A DNA stretch of 64,000 nucleotides, from NCBI GenBank assembly GCA_004762125.1, contig SIHQ01000001.1, positions 1 to 64,000 on the forward strand, in the 5' to 3' direction. Under the pieces are notes generated by a model. The model was not told where the DNA came from and did no database searches. It was given only the letters and a program-made list of their open reading frames with translations. A program made the translations under genes and the position numbers. This stretch comes from Oceanospirillales bacterium. Its GTDB lineage: Bacteria > Pseudomonadota > Gammaproteobacteria > Pseudomonadales > Endozoicomonadaceae. Of the stretch, positions 9,363 to 21,000 are shown piece by piece (positions within the stretch are counted from its first letter, which is position 1; each line of letters begins with the position of its first letter).

Positions 9363-9658
9363 CGGCGCCGCATATTTTATCTGAAGAACACACTCATAAT
9401 AGGGTTCTGACCGCTGAAGTCACCAGCGAGTCTCAAACTCTCAGAGACAGTGTTGAGAAAGCGATGAATAACTACTTCAGTCATCTGGATGGTCAGGATG
9501 TAACAGAGGTTTATCAGATGGTGCTGTCAGAAGTAGAGGCACCCCTTCTGGAAACAGTAATGACTTATGTAAAAGGCAACCAGACTAAAGCGGCCGTTCT
9601 ACTCGGACTGAACCGCGGCACTCTGCGTAAGAAGCTGAAAATGTACGACCTTCTGTAA
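9359..9658 (+). CDS. fis: DNA-binding protein Fis
   Basis: Nucleoid-associated DNA-bending protein that activates stable-RNA promoters and shapes the chromosome in fast growth. The 99-residue length is typical. The N-terminal beta-arm region is followed by LRDSVEKAMNNYF and the C-terminal helix-turn-helix (KGNQTKAAVLLGLNRGTLRK), which is almost invariant in the family. It overlaps dusB by four bases. The gap after it (9659-9848) shows no convincing terminator. Confidence 0.97.
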   Translation: MTAPHILSEEHTHNRVLTAEVTSESQTLRDSVEKAMNNYFSHLDGQDVTEVYQMVLSEVEAPLLETVMTYVKGNQTKAAVLLGLNRGTLRKKLKMYDLL

Positions 9659-9848
9659 TTTTTCACTTCAATATAACTGGTCGTCTTTTAAGCAATTCTA
9701 ACAAGATGGCCAGATTAACCGCTCCCCCCCTTATAAAACCGCTAAATACCCTTATATCGTTACTGCCAAACCGATAAAATCCAGCTAAAATCACTCAGCT
9801 TTTCAGGCAACAGTTTTTCATCCAACAATAATGAGTGAGAAAGGAACA

Positions 9849-11435
9849 ATGGCAGACGACGTGCACCAGCCAGCCATTCGCAGAGCCTTGATCAGTGTTT
9901 CGGATAAAGCCGGCATTGTAGACTTTGCGAGAGAACTTCATCATCGATCTGTTGAAATCCTCTCTACCGGCGGTACCTATGCCCTTCTGATCGAGAACGA
10001 TATTCCTGCTATTGAAATTTCCAACTATACCGGTTTTCCGGAAATGATGGATGGCCGAGTTAAAACTCTTCACCCCAAAGTACATGGCGGTATCCTCGGT
10101 CGTTCAGGCACCGATGAAGCAGTAATGGCAGAGCACGGCATTAACCCGATCGATCTGGTCGTTGTGAACCTCTATCCCTTCGAGCAGACCATCGCTCGGG
10201 AAGACTGCAACCTATCTATGGCCATCGAAAATATCGATATCGGTGGCCCCACTATGGTGCGCTCTGCCGCTAAAAACCACCGTGATACAGCTATTGTCGT
10301 TAATAACAGTGATTATCAACGGATTCTTGAGGAAATGGATCAAAACGATGGTGCAGTCACCGCTAACACTCGCTTTGACCTAGCAGTAAAAGCATTTGAG
10401 CATACAGCACATTACGATGGTGCCATTGCCAATCATCTAGGCAAACTGGTCAACAACAAAGAAGAAACTGACAACTTCCCTAGAACCTTTAACCGCCAGT
10501 TTCAGAAGGTTCAGGATATGCGCTATGGTGAAAATCCTCACCAGAAAGCAGCCTTCTATACCGATGCGAATCTTGACTCTGGCAGCATTGCAAGTGCAAA
10601 ACAGATTCAGGGCAAAGAACTTTCTTACAACAATATCGCCGATACCGATGCCGCACTTGAGTGCGTAAAATCCTTTGACACTCCAGCCTGTGTCATCGTG
10701 AAACACGCTAATCCCTGTGGCGTTGCTGTTGGTACCGATATTCTTGAAGCCTACAATCAGGCTTACGCTACTGATCCGACATCAGCCTTTGGTGGCATCA
10801 TTGCCTTCAACCGTAAACTGGATGCTGGGACCGCCAAAGCGATCATCGACCGTCAGTTTGTGGAAGTCATTATCGCTCCGGAAGTAAGCGTCGAAGCTGA
10901 AATAGTTCTTCAGGATAAGAAAAATGTTCGCCTACTGGTGTGCGGAACTCTTCCAGAACAAGCCAAACCATTTCTGGACTTCAAACGTGTTAATGGCGGC
11001 CTACTGGTTCAGGACAGTGATATTCAAGTCACGACTGAAAGCGATCTAAAAGTGGTTACTGAGCGAGCACCCACTAAAGAAGAGCTCTCTGACCTTTTGT
11101 TTGCCTGGAAAGTGGGCAAATTTGTTAAGTCCAACGCCATTATTTATGCCAAAGGGCTGCAGACCATCGGTATAGGTGCAGGCCAGATGAGCCGTGTTTA
11201 CAGTGCGCGTATTGCGGGCATCAAAGCTGAAGATGAAAGTCTGGAAGTTCGTGGTTCCGTTATGGCTTCTGATGCTTTCTTCCCATTCCGTGACGGTATT
11301 GATGCAGCGGCCAGTGCAGGTATCTCTGCCGTTATCCAGCCTGGAGGCTCGATGCGTGATCAGGAAGTCATTGATGCAGCTAATGAAGCCGGCATCGCTA
11401 TGGTCTTCACTGGCGTACGCCATTTTCGTCATTAA
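9849..11435 (+). CDS. purH: Bifunctional AICAR transformylase / IMP cyclohydrolase
   Basis: Catalyses the last two steps of IMP synthesis. It has 528 residues. The N-terminal MGS-like cyclohydrolase domain has [27 protein letters not shown] and [17 protein letters not shown]. The larger C-terminal transformylase domain (about 200-528) has [14 protein letters not shown], the active-site [11 protein letters not shown] and [11 protein letters not shown]. It ends [10 protein letters not shown], as in the E. coli protein. The ATG at 9849 with AAAGGA just upstream is chosen over an in-frame ATG at 9831 that lacks a ribosome site. purD follows, giving the classic purHD order. Confidence 0.97.
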   Translation: MADDVHQPAIRRALISVSDKAGIVDFARELHHRSVEILSTGGTYALLIENDIPAIEISNYTGFPEMMDGRVKTLHPKVHGGILGRSGTDEAVMAEHGINPIDLVVVNLYPFEQTIAREDCNLSMAIENIDIGGPTMVRSAAKNHRDTAIVVNNSDYQRILEEMDQNDGAVTANTRFDLAVKAFEHTAHYDGAIANHLGKLVNNKEETDNFPRTFNRQFQKVQDMRYGENPHQKAAFYTDANLDSGSIASAKQIQGKELSYNNIADTDAALECVKSFDTPACVIVKHANPCGVAVGTDILEAYNQAYATDPTSAFGGIIAFNRKLDAGTAKAIIDRQFVEVIIAPEVSVEAEIVLQDKKNVRLLVCGTLPEQAKPFLDFKRVNGGLLVQDSDIQVTTESDLKVVTERAPTKEELSDLLFAWKVGKFVKSNAIIYAKGLQTIGIGAGQMSRVYSARIAGIKAEDESLEVRGSVMASDAFFPFRDGIDAAASAGISAVIQPGGSMRDQEVIDAANEAGIAMVFTGVRHFRH

Positions 11436-11441
11436 TTGAAC

Positions 11442-11470
11442 AAGCATTTTTTTGAAGTGCTTTTTGTTTT
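11442..11470 (+). terminator. Probable terminator/attenuator after purH
   Basis: AAGCATTTT (11442-11450) pairs with GAAGTGCTT (11454-11462), using two G-T pairs, and the second arm runs into TTTTTGTTTT. It stands between purH and purD, so it may reduce rather than end transcription into purD. Confidence 0.6.
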
Positions 11471-11476
11471 GAGCTA

Positions 11477-11514
11477 TCAGACAACATGAAATCATCCACC
11501 TTCATGTTGTCTGA
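11477..11514 (+). promoter_or_regulatory. Perfect 14-bp inverted repeat before purD
   Basis: TCAGACAACATGAA (11477-11490) is exactly complementary to TTCATGTTGTCTGA (11501-11514) around a 10-base loop. The right arm ends three bases before the purine-rich ribosome-binding region (GGGGGACAGGTGAG) of purD. There is no T-tract, so it is not a standard terminator. It could be an RNA structure that governs purD translation, or an operator. Confidence 0.6.
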
Positions 11515-11531
11515 CCGGGGGACAGGTGAGA

Positions 11532-12812
11532 ATGAAAGTACTGATTATCGGTAATGGCGGTCGTGAGCATGCTTTAGCATGGAAAGCCGCTCAGGATACT
11601 AATGTAACTGATGTGTTCGTTGCTCCTGGCAATGCCGGAACCGAACTGGAAGCCAATATCACGAACGTAAACATTGGCGTGCTGGAATTAGACAAACTGG
11701 TTGCCTTTGCCAAAGAAAAAAGTATCGCTCTGACCATTGTTGGACCTGAAGCACCTCTGGTTGCGGGTGTCGTCAATCAATTCGAAGCGGCGGGCCTAAC
11801 TATTTTTGGCCCAACTCAAGCCGCTGCTCAGCTGGAAGGCTCTAAGGCTTTCACAAAAGATTTCCTGGCCAGACATAATATTCCAACAGCTGACTACCAA
11901 AATTTCACAGAGATTGAGCCAGCCAAAGCTTATGTCCGTAAAAAAGGTGCACCTATTGTCATAAAAGCTGACGGACTGGCTGCAGGAAAAGGTGTTATTC
12001 TGGCTGACACCGAAGCTGAAGCCTTTGAAGCCATAGACGACATGCTCGCAGGTAATGCTTTTGGAGAAGCAGGTCACCGAGTTGTTGTTGAAGAGTTTCT
12101 ACAGGGTGAAGAAGCCAGTTTTATCGTCATGGTCGATGGTAAAAACATACTTCCATTGGCTACCAGTCAAGATCATAAAGCCCGTGATAATGGTGACAAA
12201 GGTCCGAATACCGGCGGAATGGGGGCATATTCTCCAGCTCCAGTTGTCACCCAGACAATCCATGACCGCGCCATGAGAGAAGTAATTATTCCTACTGTGG
12301 AAGGAATGGCCGCTGAAGGAAATTCCTACAAAGGGTTTTTATACGCGGGTCTCATGATTGACGCTGAAGGTACCCCAAAAGTACTGGAATACAACTGTCG
12401 TTTTGGTGACCCTGAAACTCAGCCCATCATGATGCGATTGAAAAGCAGTCTTGCTGAGCTTTGCCTAGCGGGAGCCGAAGGTAAACTGGATTCCATTCAA
12501 GCCGACTGGGATCCAAGAACAGCACTCGGTGTTGTCTTGGCCGCTGGAGGCTATCCTGCTGAATATCGTAAAGGAGATAAAATCTCCGGTATTAATCAGG
12601 CTAACAGTGACACATGTAAGATATTTCATGCTGGCACACAACTGGAAGGCCAAGACGTTCTGACCAATGGCGGCCGAGTTCTCTGCGTTACCGCCCTAGG
12701 TAATTCAACAGGCGATGCTCAATCTGAAGCATACAAAGGTGTAGAACAAGTTAAGTGGCAGGATGCCTACTTCAGAACGGATATTGGGCATAAAGCTATT
12801 AATAGAAGGTAG
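11532..12812 (+). CDS. purD: Phosphoribosylamine-glycine ligase (GARS)
   Basis: ATP-grasp enzyme for the second purine step, joining glycine to phosphoribosylamine. The 426 residues include the canonical start MKVLIIGNGGREHALAW, FVAPGNAGT, the KADGLAAGKGVILA ATP-grasp loop, DHKARDNGDKGPNTGGMGAYSPAP and YNCRFGDPETQPIM. The ATG at 11532 is preferred over the in-frame GTG at 11526 because it gives the family N-terminus. It is downstream of purH, with a terminator-like hairpin and a long inverted repeat between them. Confidence 0.97.
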   Translation: MKVLIIGNGGREHALAWKAAQDTNVTDVFVAPGNAGTELEANITNVNIGVLELDKLVAFAKEKSIALTIVGPEAPLVAGVVNQFEAAGLTIFGPTQAAAQLEGSKAFTKDFLARHNIPTADYQNFTEIEPAKAYVRKKGAPIVIKADGLAAGKGVILADTEAEAFEAIDDMLAGNAFGEAGHRVVVEEFLQGEEASFIVMVDGKNILPLATSQDHKARDNGDKGPNTGGMGAYSPAPVVTQTIHDRAMREVIIPTVEGMAAEGNSYKGFLYAGLMIDAEGTPKVLEYNCRFGDPETQPIMMRLKSSLAELCLAGAEGKLDSIQADWDPRTALGVVLAAGGYPAEYRKGDKISGINQANSDTCKIFHAGTQLEGQDVLTNGGRVLCVTALGNSTGDAQSEAYKGVEQVKWQDAYFRTDIGHKAINRR

Positions 12813-12820
12813 TATGTTCC

Positions 12821-12850
12821 GGTGCAGGTAGTTAGAACACTATCTGCACC
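12821..12850 (+). terminator. Hairpin after purD, possible terminator
   Basis: GGTGCAGGTA (12821-12830) pairs with TATCTGCACC (12841-12850), with one G-T pair and a 10-base loop, eight bases after the purD stop. No U-tract follows, so termination efficiency is doubtful. Confidence 0.4.
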
Positions 12851-12919
12851 TAATGATACCTATCTCTTCCTTAAAGAATCACACAGTCGCATGTGTAAAA
12901 CTGGGACAAATTCACTTTT

Positions 12920-12937
12920 CCTGAACAACTGTTCAGG
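12920..12937 (+). promoter_or_regulatory. Inverted repeat just upstream of the RetS-like gene
   Basis: CCTGAACA and TGTTCAGG flank two bases, ending 11 bases before the start codon. It can be read as CTG-N10-CAG, the LexA-box outline. However, the inner bases lack the T-A alternation of real LexA sites, so the binding factor is unknown. Confidence 0.4.
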
Positions 12938-12948
12938 TATACTGAGCG

Positions 12949-15303
12949 ATGAATAAATGGAATTTCATCGCTGTTATGGCCCTTGCTTACCAACTCATAC
13001 TTGTACTGATTTTATTTGCTACCTCCGTCTCACCCGGCGTAGCGAATGACATAGCTCACGACCCTCTTGATCTGGTTGAGCACTCCTCTATTTTATTTAC
13101 TCAGGCCGAATCTCTGACTGCTGAGCAGGCGAACAGTCCAGAATATCTTTTCCGTTATTCTCCCTGGCAAAAACAAAGTTTTTATTTTTCAAAAAAATCT
13201 GGAATGGCTTGGCTCAGAATCGAAATACCACTTAACGCTGAGCTACTAAAACTGCCCATTTTGAGACTGACTCCTCAGGCGGGTGTGAGGCCTGAAGTTT
13301 TTTTCTATGCAAACAGTAGATACCAAAAGCTCAAAGGCATCACTCGAACCAACGTCGTTCTTTACAGCCTGCTTGGATATTCAATGAAAAACAGTCTGAT
13401 CATGATCAGACTGCCAGCTTCCGCGACGGACAATCTTTTAATATCACTGAACTCGCCTGAGCAATTACTTGATGAGCAGGATCAGTTCGACTGGCAAATT
13501 GGTTGGCTTTTTGCCTTGTTTGTAGTGATCGTTGTCTGGAATGGGATCAACTGGTTAAGAAACAAACACACCATTTACCTTGTACTTGCTGCTCTTGGCT
13601 GTATAGGTCCTGTTTTTCTGGCCAGCTGGCAAGGGCTGATTCACACGTGTGTCCGTGAAGAAGGCTGGCTACCACACCTGTTAATGAGTTTTTCCATACT
13701 AGCAGCTTCATCATTTATGGCTCTGGGTGCCCGTTTACTGCTTACGGGTAGAAATAAACAGCAGAAAATAGGTTTAGCTGTACTGGCAAGCGCTCCGGTC
13801 ATCATAATGATCTTGATACTTGCAGGCGTTAGCTTCCCTCTTGAAAAATCGCTGATCGTATTTCTAATCATTTCCCAGATCACTTGGTATTGCAGTCTTC
13901 TGGCTCTAAACAGCCAACAAACACGCATTCCTTTCTGGCTGACCAGTCCATTCAGCATCGTTAACCTAGCGGCTTCACTGGCTATTCTTGGCTTAATTGA
14001 TTTCAGCGCTATTACGGCCATCTGGCTACTTTTCCATACGGTTGTATTGACTCTCATTGCCTTCACATGGCAATACAGTGATATTCTAATACTACAACCT
14101 GAAGCTGCTGTAACACCTCAAATTACTGAAAGAGAGATACCTCAGCCTGAAATAGATCGTAGTATTTTTGATGCCATGGGCCATGAACTGCGAACACCAT
14201 TGAATGGCGTACTGGGCATGTCAGAGCTGATGATGAGCACTCAGCTAACCCCCAGACAAGAGAATTACCTCCAAACTATTCGCTATGCAGGTGGAGAACT
14301 GGGCAACCTTATCAATCTGCTTTCAGAGGCTTGGAAACTTGATGCTGATGAAATAAGCCTGTCATTAAAACCTTATGATGTCTGCGAGTTGCTGAACAGT
14401 TCTCTGGACAAATTCCAATGCCGAACAGAGCAGCTGGGCACTGAGTTAATCAGTTTTATTCATCCTAATGTGCCCGTTAACAGCAAAGGCGATACACGAC
14501 TAATTTCTCTGATTCTGGAAGCTATTCTCAGTCAATCTCTGTCTCAGGGAGAGAATTCTGAAGTAATGGTTTCACTCAACCACACATCACTTCTACCCAA
14601 TGCCTCTTCAACATCAAACCTTGATATAGAAGAAAACGGCTATTTACTGTTTCAAATATCTTTTAGTAACACCAGCCACTTGTCCGCAATCAACACTGAG
14701 ACAATTGGCACCTACAGTGAAACCAAACAAACTTCAGATATAGGCCTTCCACTTTTTATTGCCATCAAACTGGCCAGTTCTATGGGCGGTCATGTTGGAT
14801 TTATGGGAGTGGATAATATCCATGTCTGGTTTGCTATTCCGCACTCACCGTTGTCCAACAGTCAGACCGTTCATGAGCAAGCACCCAGCTTTTCTGAGCA
14901 CTCCATCAAAGCTCTTGTTGTAGACGACAATAGAACCTGCCGACAAGTTCTGACACAGCAATGCAGCCTAATGGGGATTAAAACAATGGATGCAGAAGAC
15001 GGTCGATCCGCTCTAGCCATAATCAGAAATGAATCCTATCTAGGCAGACCTTTTGACGTCATTATTCTCGATCATCATATGCCGGGAATGAACGGTATTC
15101 AGATGGTCGAAAAATTACATGAGAACAAACCTGAAAACTTTCCTAGCATCATTATGCTGACGGGAGCAACGAATCCACCAGGCAAGCAAAGAGCAGAAAG
15201 GCTGGGCATTAAACAGTTTCTAACCAAACCGGCTAACCGTTCAACACTGGAGAAGGCTTTGATGGAATCATTACAAAAGCCCACCACCAATAAAAAGGCC
15301 TGA
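12949..15303 (+). CDS. retS: RetS-like hybrid histidine kinase (7TMR-DISM, HisKA, degenerate ATPase, one REC)
   Basis: Best read as the orthologue of Pseudomonas RetS, the membrane kinase that antagonises GacS and sets the switch between acute and attached lifestyles. It has 784 residues. A signal segment covers 1-33. The periplasmic DISMED2-type sensor domain spans about 40-175 and seven transmembrane helices about 183-380. The HisKA domain has H412 in MGHELRTPLNGVLGMSEL, close to the RetS sequence. A CA domain spans about 510-630 and one receiver domain 654-775 (D659/D660, phosphoacceptor D708, T738, K760). The CA domain lacks the N-box asparagine and a DxGxG motif, so ATP binding is doubtful. 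The second receiver domain of P. aeruginosa RetS is absent. Its place after purD is the same as in Pseudomonas. Confidence 0.82.
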   Translation: MNKWNFIAVMALAYQLILVLILFATSVSPGVANDIAHDPLDLVEHSSILFTQAESLTAEQANSPEYLFRYSPWQKQSFYFSKKSGMAWLRIEIPLNAELLKLPILRLTPQAGVRPEVFFYANSRYQKLKGITRTNVVLYSLLGYSMKNSLIMIRLPASATDNLLISLNSPEQLLDEQDQFDWQIGWLFALFVVIVVWNGINWLRNKHTIYLVLAALGCIGPVFLASWQGLIHTCVREEGWLPHLLMSFSILAASSFMALGARLLLTGRNKQQKIGLAVLASAPVIIMILILAGVSFPLEKSLIVFLIISQITWYCSLLALNSQQTRIPFWLTSPFSIVNLAASLAILGLIDFSAITAIWLLFHTVVLTLIAFTWQYSDILILQPEAAVTPQITEREIPQPEIDRSIFDAMGHELRTPLNGVLGMSELMMSTQLTPRQENYLQTIRYAGGELGNLINLLSEAWKLDADEISLSLKPYDVCELLNSSLDKFQCRTEQLGTELISFIHPNVPVNSKGDTRLISLILEAILSQSLSQGENSEVMVSLNHTSLLPNASSTSNLDIEENGYLLFQISFSNTSHLSAINTETIGTYSETKQTSDIGLPLFIAIKLASSMGGHVGFMGVDNIHVWFAIPHSPLSNSQTVHEQAPSFSEHSIKALVVDDNRTCRQVLTQQCSLMGIKTMDAEDGRSALAIIRNESYLGRPFDVIILDHHMPGMNGIQMVEKLHENKPENFPSIIMLTGATNPPGKQRAERLGIKQFLTKPANRSTLEKALMESLQKPTTNKKA

Positions 15304-15317
15304 TTCAAAATCAGGCC
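15292..15317 (-). terminator. Rho-independent terminator of hemE
   Basis: A perfect 9-bp stem (GGCCTGATT / AATCAGGCC) with a 3-base loop is followed on the minus strand by TTTTT (plus-strand A run 15292-15296). It overlaps the stop codon of the convergent RetS-like gene. Confidence 0.9.
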
Positions 15318-15351
15318 CCGTCACATCATAAATAACTATATTGAAAAACTA

Positions 15352-16416
15352 TCAGGAATGATATTCAGCAGACAGTTCGTGCACTGCGCGAACAAACGCA
15401 CCTGCTTTCTCCGGTTCAACAAACTGATGAATACCGTGCCCAAGGTTAAATACATGACCATTACCAGGACCATAGCTTTCCAGAATACGAGCTACCTCTT
15501 TACGGATAGTTGCTTCTGAAGCGTAAAGGACAGAAGGGTCCATATTGCCTTGCAGGGCAACCTTTTCTCCTACACGCCCGCGAGCTTCGCCCATAGGCGT
15601 TGTCCAATCCAGTCCCAAAGCGTCTGCACCAGCATCAGCCATAGACTCGAGCCACTGACCACCATTCTTGGTAAACATAATCACGGGCACCTTACGACCG
15701 TCGTTCTCCCGAATCAGACCTGCAGCAATCTTCTGCATGTATTTCAAAGAGAATTCCTGATAGCACTGAGGAGACAGCACACCACCCCAGGTATCAAAGA
15801 TCTGAACGGCCTGAGCACCAGCCTTAATCTGACCGTTCAGATAAGAAATTACTGATTGAGCCAGAACATCAAGCACCTGATGCAACATTTGTGGCTGGTC
15901 GTACATCATGGCCTTGATGCGGCGGAAATCTTTACTGCTCCCACCTTCGATCATGTAGGTCGCTAGTGTCCACGGGCTGCCGGAGAAGCCAATCAAAGGC
16001 ACACGTCCATTCAGCTCACTACGAATAGTACGAACAGCATCCATGACATAACCCAGGTCTTTATCCGGGTCAGGAACGGCCAGAGCTTCTACATCAGCTG
16101 CAGTACGAACGGGCTTACGGAATTTTGGACCTTCACCTGCTTCAAAGTACAGACCCAACCCCATTGCATCAGGAATGGTCAGAATATCCGAAAACAAAAT
16201 AGCAGCATCAAGAGGAAAACGCTCAAGTGGCTGGATAGTCACTTCACAGGCCAGTTCCGGATTCATGCACACAGACATAAAGTCACCAGCCTGTGCCCGG
16301 GTTTCGCGATACTCTGGCAAATAACGACCCGCCTGACGCATCATCCATACCGGCGTTATATCTACAGGCTCTTTTAACAAAGCGCGTAGAAAGCGATCGT
16401 TTTTCAGTTCTGTCAT
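15352..16416 (-). CDS. hemE: Uroporphyrinogen decarboxylase
   Basis: Removes four carboxyls from uroporphyrinogen III to give coproporphyrinogen III in heme synthesis. The 354 residues match E. coli HemE. Signatures are [67 protein letters not shown] and NLGHGIHQ. The ATG at 16416 gives the conserved MTELKND start, with GAG nine bases upstream; the in-frame TTG at 16428 is rejected. It lies downstream of gltBD in the same orientation, as in Pseudomonas. Confidence 0.97.
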   Translation of the reverse strand: MTELKNDRFLRALLKEPVDITPVWMMRQAGRYLPEYRETRAQAGDFMSVCMNPELACEVTIQPLERFPLDAAILFSDILTIPDAMGLGLYFEAGEGPKFRKPVRTAADVEALAVPDPDKDLGYVMDAVRTIRSELNGRVPLIGFSGSPWTLATYMIEGGSSKDFRRIKAMMYDQPQMLHQVLDVLAQSVISYLNGQIKAGAQAVQIFDTWGGVLSPQCYQEFSLKYMQKIAAGLIRENDGRKVPVIMFTKNGGQWLESMADAGADALGLDWTTPMGEARGRVGEKVALQGNMDPSVLYASEATIRKEVARILESYGPGNGHVFNLGHGIHQFVEPEKAGAFVRAVHELSAEYHS

Positions 16417-16524
16417 GGGAACACTCAAAGTCTAATGAAATGCTTTATTGTACTGCAATCACTCAACAGACCTCAGGGTAGGCTGTGACAATGTGTGCGA
16501 AAGAGTGATTACAGATTATGCAGG

Positions 16525-16549
16525 AGGGGAGAATACAAGACTCTCCCCT
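16525..16549 (-). terminator. Hairpin between gltD and hemE
   Basis: AGGGGAGA and TCTCCCCT form an 8-bp stem with a 9-base loop just after the gltD stop. There is no U-tract on the minus strand, so it is a processing or weak termination site at most. Confidence 0.4.
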
Positions 16550-16561
16550 TATTGGACAGTG

Positions 16562-18016
<1,455 letters not shown>

Positions 18017-18094
18017 TCAGGCTGCCGTCCTCAGGCAGCAGCCGTTTATCAGACTTGCTTTGCAAGCACTGCTTTTTTACAAGCGACGGTTTCC

Positions 18095-21000
18095 TTATTC
18101 AGGGCGTCCGCGTGTACTCGCCAGCAATGAGTCCAAACCTGCCGCTTTTGGCTTCACCAGCCAGAAGCGCCCCCTATAGTCATAGAACTCTTCAAGGATT
18201 TCCTGACCCCATTCACTGCCTGTCTTCTTCACATACTCTTCCAGCATGCCCATCAGGTGCGACTGATAGTCTTCCATGCTTTCAGTATCAATACGGTGAA
18301 TATCCACCAGCTCATGATTATAGCGATCTACAAAGTTTCTTTGCATATCGAGCACATAGGCAAAACCACCTGTCATACCCGCACCAAAGTTATAACCAGT
18401 CTGGCCCAGCACAACCACCAGACCACCTGTCATGTATTCACAGCAGTGATCTCCTGCCCCTTCAACAATGGCGGTAGCACCAGAGTTACGAACACCGAGA
18501 CGCTCACCAGCCTTACCGGCAGCCAACAAGGTTCCTCCGGTAGCACCATAGAGGCAGGTGTTACCAATGATAGAAGCTTCATTGGATTTAAAGATGCTGC
18601 CCTGAGGCGGACGAATGAAGAGGTTGCCCCCAGTCATACCTTTACCAACGTAGTCATTAGCATCACCTTCCAGGTGCATATCCAGACCACCTGCATTCCA
18701 GACACCAAAACTCTGACCCGCTGTACCCGTCAGGTTCAGCTTCAATGGGTGGTCAGACATGCCTTGATTACCGTGGCGCTTAGCAATTTCACCGGAAAGA
18801 CGGGCACCAATGGAACGATCACAATTACCTACAGCGAAGCTAAACTCTCCACCTTTGCCACTCTCTATCCCCGGCAGACAGAGGCTCACCATCTCTTCTG
18901 CCAGCTCACCTTTATCGTAGGAAGGGTTGCGATCGACCTGACAAGTATGAGGTTTATCAGCCGGAATCTGATCATTTTGAATAATGGGTGTCAGATCAAG
19001 TCCCTGTTGCTTATCAGTATTACCTGGTAGCAGTTCCAACAACTCGGTACGACCAACGATTTCTTCCAGAGTCTTTGCGCCAACCATCGCCAGCCACTCA
19101 CGAACTTCTGTCGCTACAAAAGTGAAGAAGTTCATGATCATTTCAACTGTGCCATTGAAGTGATTATCACGCAGATACTCATTCTGCGTTGCAACACCTG
19201 TCGCACAGTTATTGAGATGACAAATTCTCAGGTATTTACAACCCATGGCAACCATCGGTGTCGTACCAAAGCCATAACTTTCAGCACCCAAAATGGCTGC
19301 CTTAACAACATCCAAACCCGTTTTAAGACCACCGTCAGTTTGTAGACGAACCTTGCCACGGAGATCGTTGGATCTCAGTGCCTGATGGGCTTCTGTCAGA
19401 CCCAGTTCCCACGGCGAACCTGCGTAACGAATGGATGTCAGAGGACTTGCTGCTGTACCACCGTCATAACCGGAAATAGTAATCAGGTCCGCATAAGCCT
19501 TGGCAACACCCGCAGCAATGGTTCCTACTCCTGGTTCGGACACCAGTTTTACAGAAATCAGAGCGTCAGGATTGACCTGCTTAAGGTCAAAGATCAGCTG
19601 AGCCAGATCTTCAATGGAATAAATATCGTGATGTGGCGGAGGTGAGATCAATGTCACACCTGGAACAGAATAACGCAGTCGTGCAATCAGCTTATTAACT
19701 TTGCCACCGGGCAACTGACCACCTTCACCAGGCTTGGCACCCTGAGCAACTTTAATCTGCAATACATCAGCGTTGACCAGATAATGCGGTGTTACACCGA
19801 ATCGGCCGGAAGCAATCTGCTTGATTTTTGAAACACGATTAGTACCAAAACGGGATTCGTCTTCACCACCCTCACCCGAGTTGGAGCGACCACCGAGACG
19901 GTTCATAGCTTCAGCCAGCGCTTCATGAGCCTCAGGAGACAAAGCTCCAAGACTCATAGCAGCAGAGTCAAAGCGTTTAACAATAGCCGCTACAGGCTCA
20001 ACTTGATCCAGTGGTAGAGCCTCACTTGCACCCTTCAACTTTATCAGATCACGAAGTGTTGCCACCGGCCTTTCATTCACCAGCTTTGAATAACGGCGGA
20101 ATTCTTCATAATCACCAGTAGACACCGCTTTCTGCAACTGCTGAACAACATCCGGATTAAACGCATGGTATTCGCTGTCATGCACATATTTAAGCAGACC
20201 GCCTTGTTGAATCGGCTTGCGTTTTTTCCACGCGGTACCCGCCAGCAGCTCTTGATCTTTCTGGAAGTGCTTGAAACCAGCACCTTCCAGACGGCTAGGA
20301 ACACCACGGAAGCAAAGTTCAACAACATCAGACGACAGACCAATAGCTTCAAACAGCTGCGATGCACGATAGGAAGCAACTGTGGAAATGCCCATCTTGG
20401 ACATGATCTTGAGCAAACCTTTGTCTATGCCCTTTCTGTAGGCTTTAAAGGCATCCAGAGGGTCGGCTAAAATCTCACCGGAACGAACCTGATCATTAAT
20501 GATTTCATAGGACAGGTATGGATAAATGGTTGTAGCACCAAATCCAATCAACACTGCAAACTGGTGTGAATCACGAGCTGTCGCTGTTTCAACCAGAATA
20601 TTAGCGTCCGAACGCAGGCCTGCATCAATCAGGTGATGGTGCACCGCACCGGTCGCCATCGCCGCATGAACAGGGAGACAATCCTGAGCAATATTCCGGT
20701 CAGTCAGATGCAGTATAACTTTGCCTGCACGCACAGCCTCTTCTGCCTGACTGCAGATACTTTCGATGGCTGCCTTCAAACCTGTTTCAGGCTTGTAGTT
20801 CAACTGAATGGTGGCAACTTCCAGTTCTTTGTGTGGATGGCTGGCGCCGATCAGGTTCAGGAACTTGGTTGTAGAGAGTACTGGCGATTTGAGAACCACA
20901 CGAATCGCATGCTCTGCGGTTTCCTCAAAAACATTCTTCTCACGACCCAGACAGGTTTCCAGCGACATAACAATCGCTTCACGCAGCGGATCAATAGGCG

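Noticed and set aside
18257-19030. 257-codon plus-strand ORF inside gltB
   Set aside because: It is antisense to a highly conserved part of gltB, rich in Thr/His/Asn as expected from the complement, and has no recognisable protein motif.
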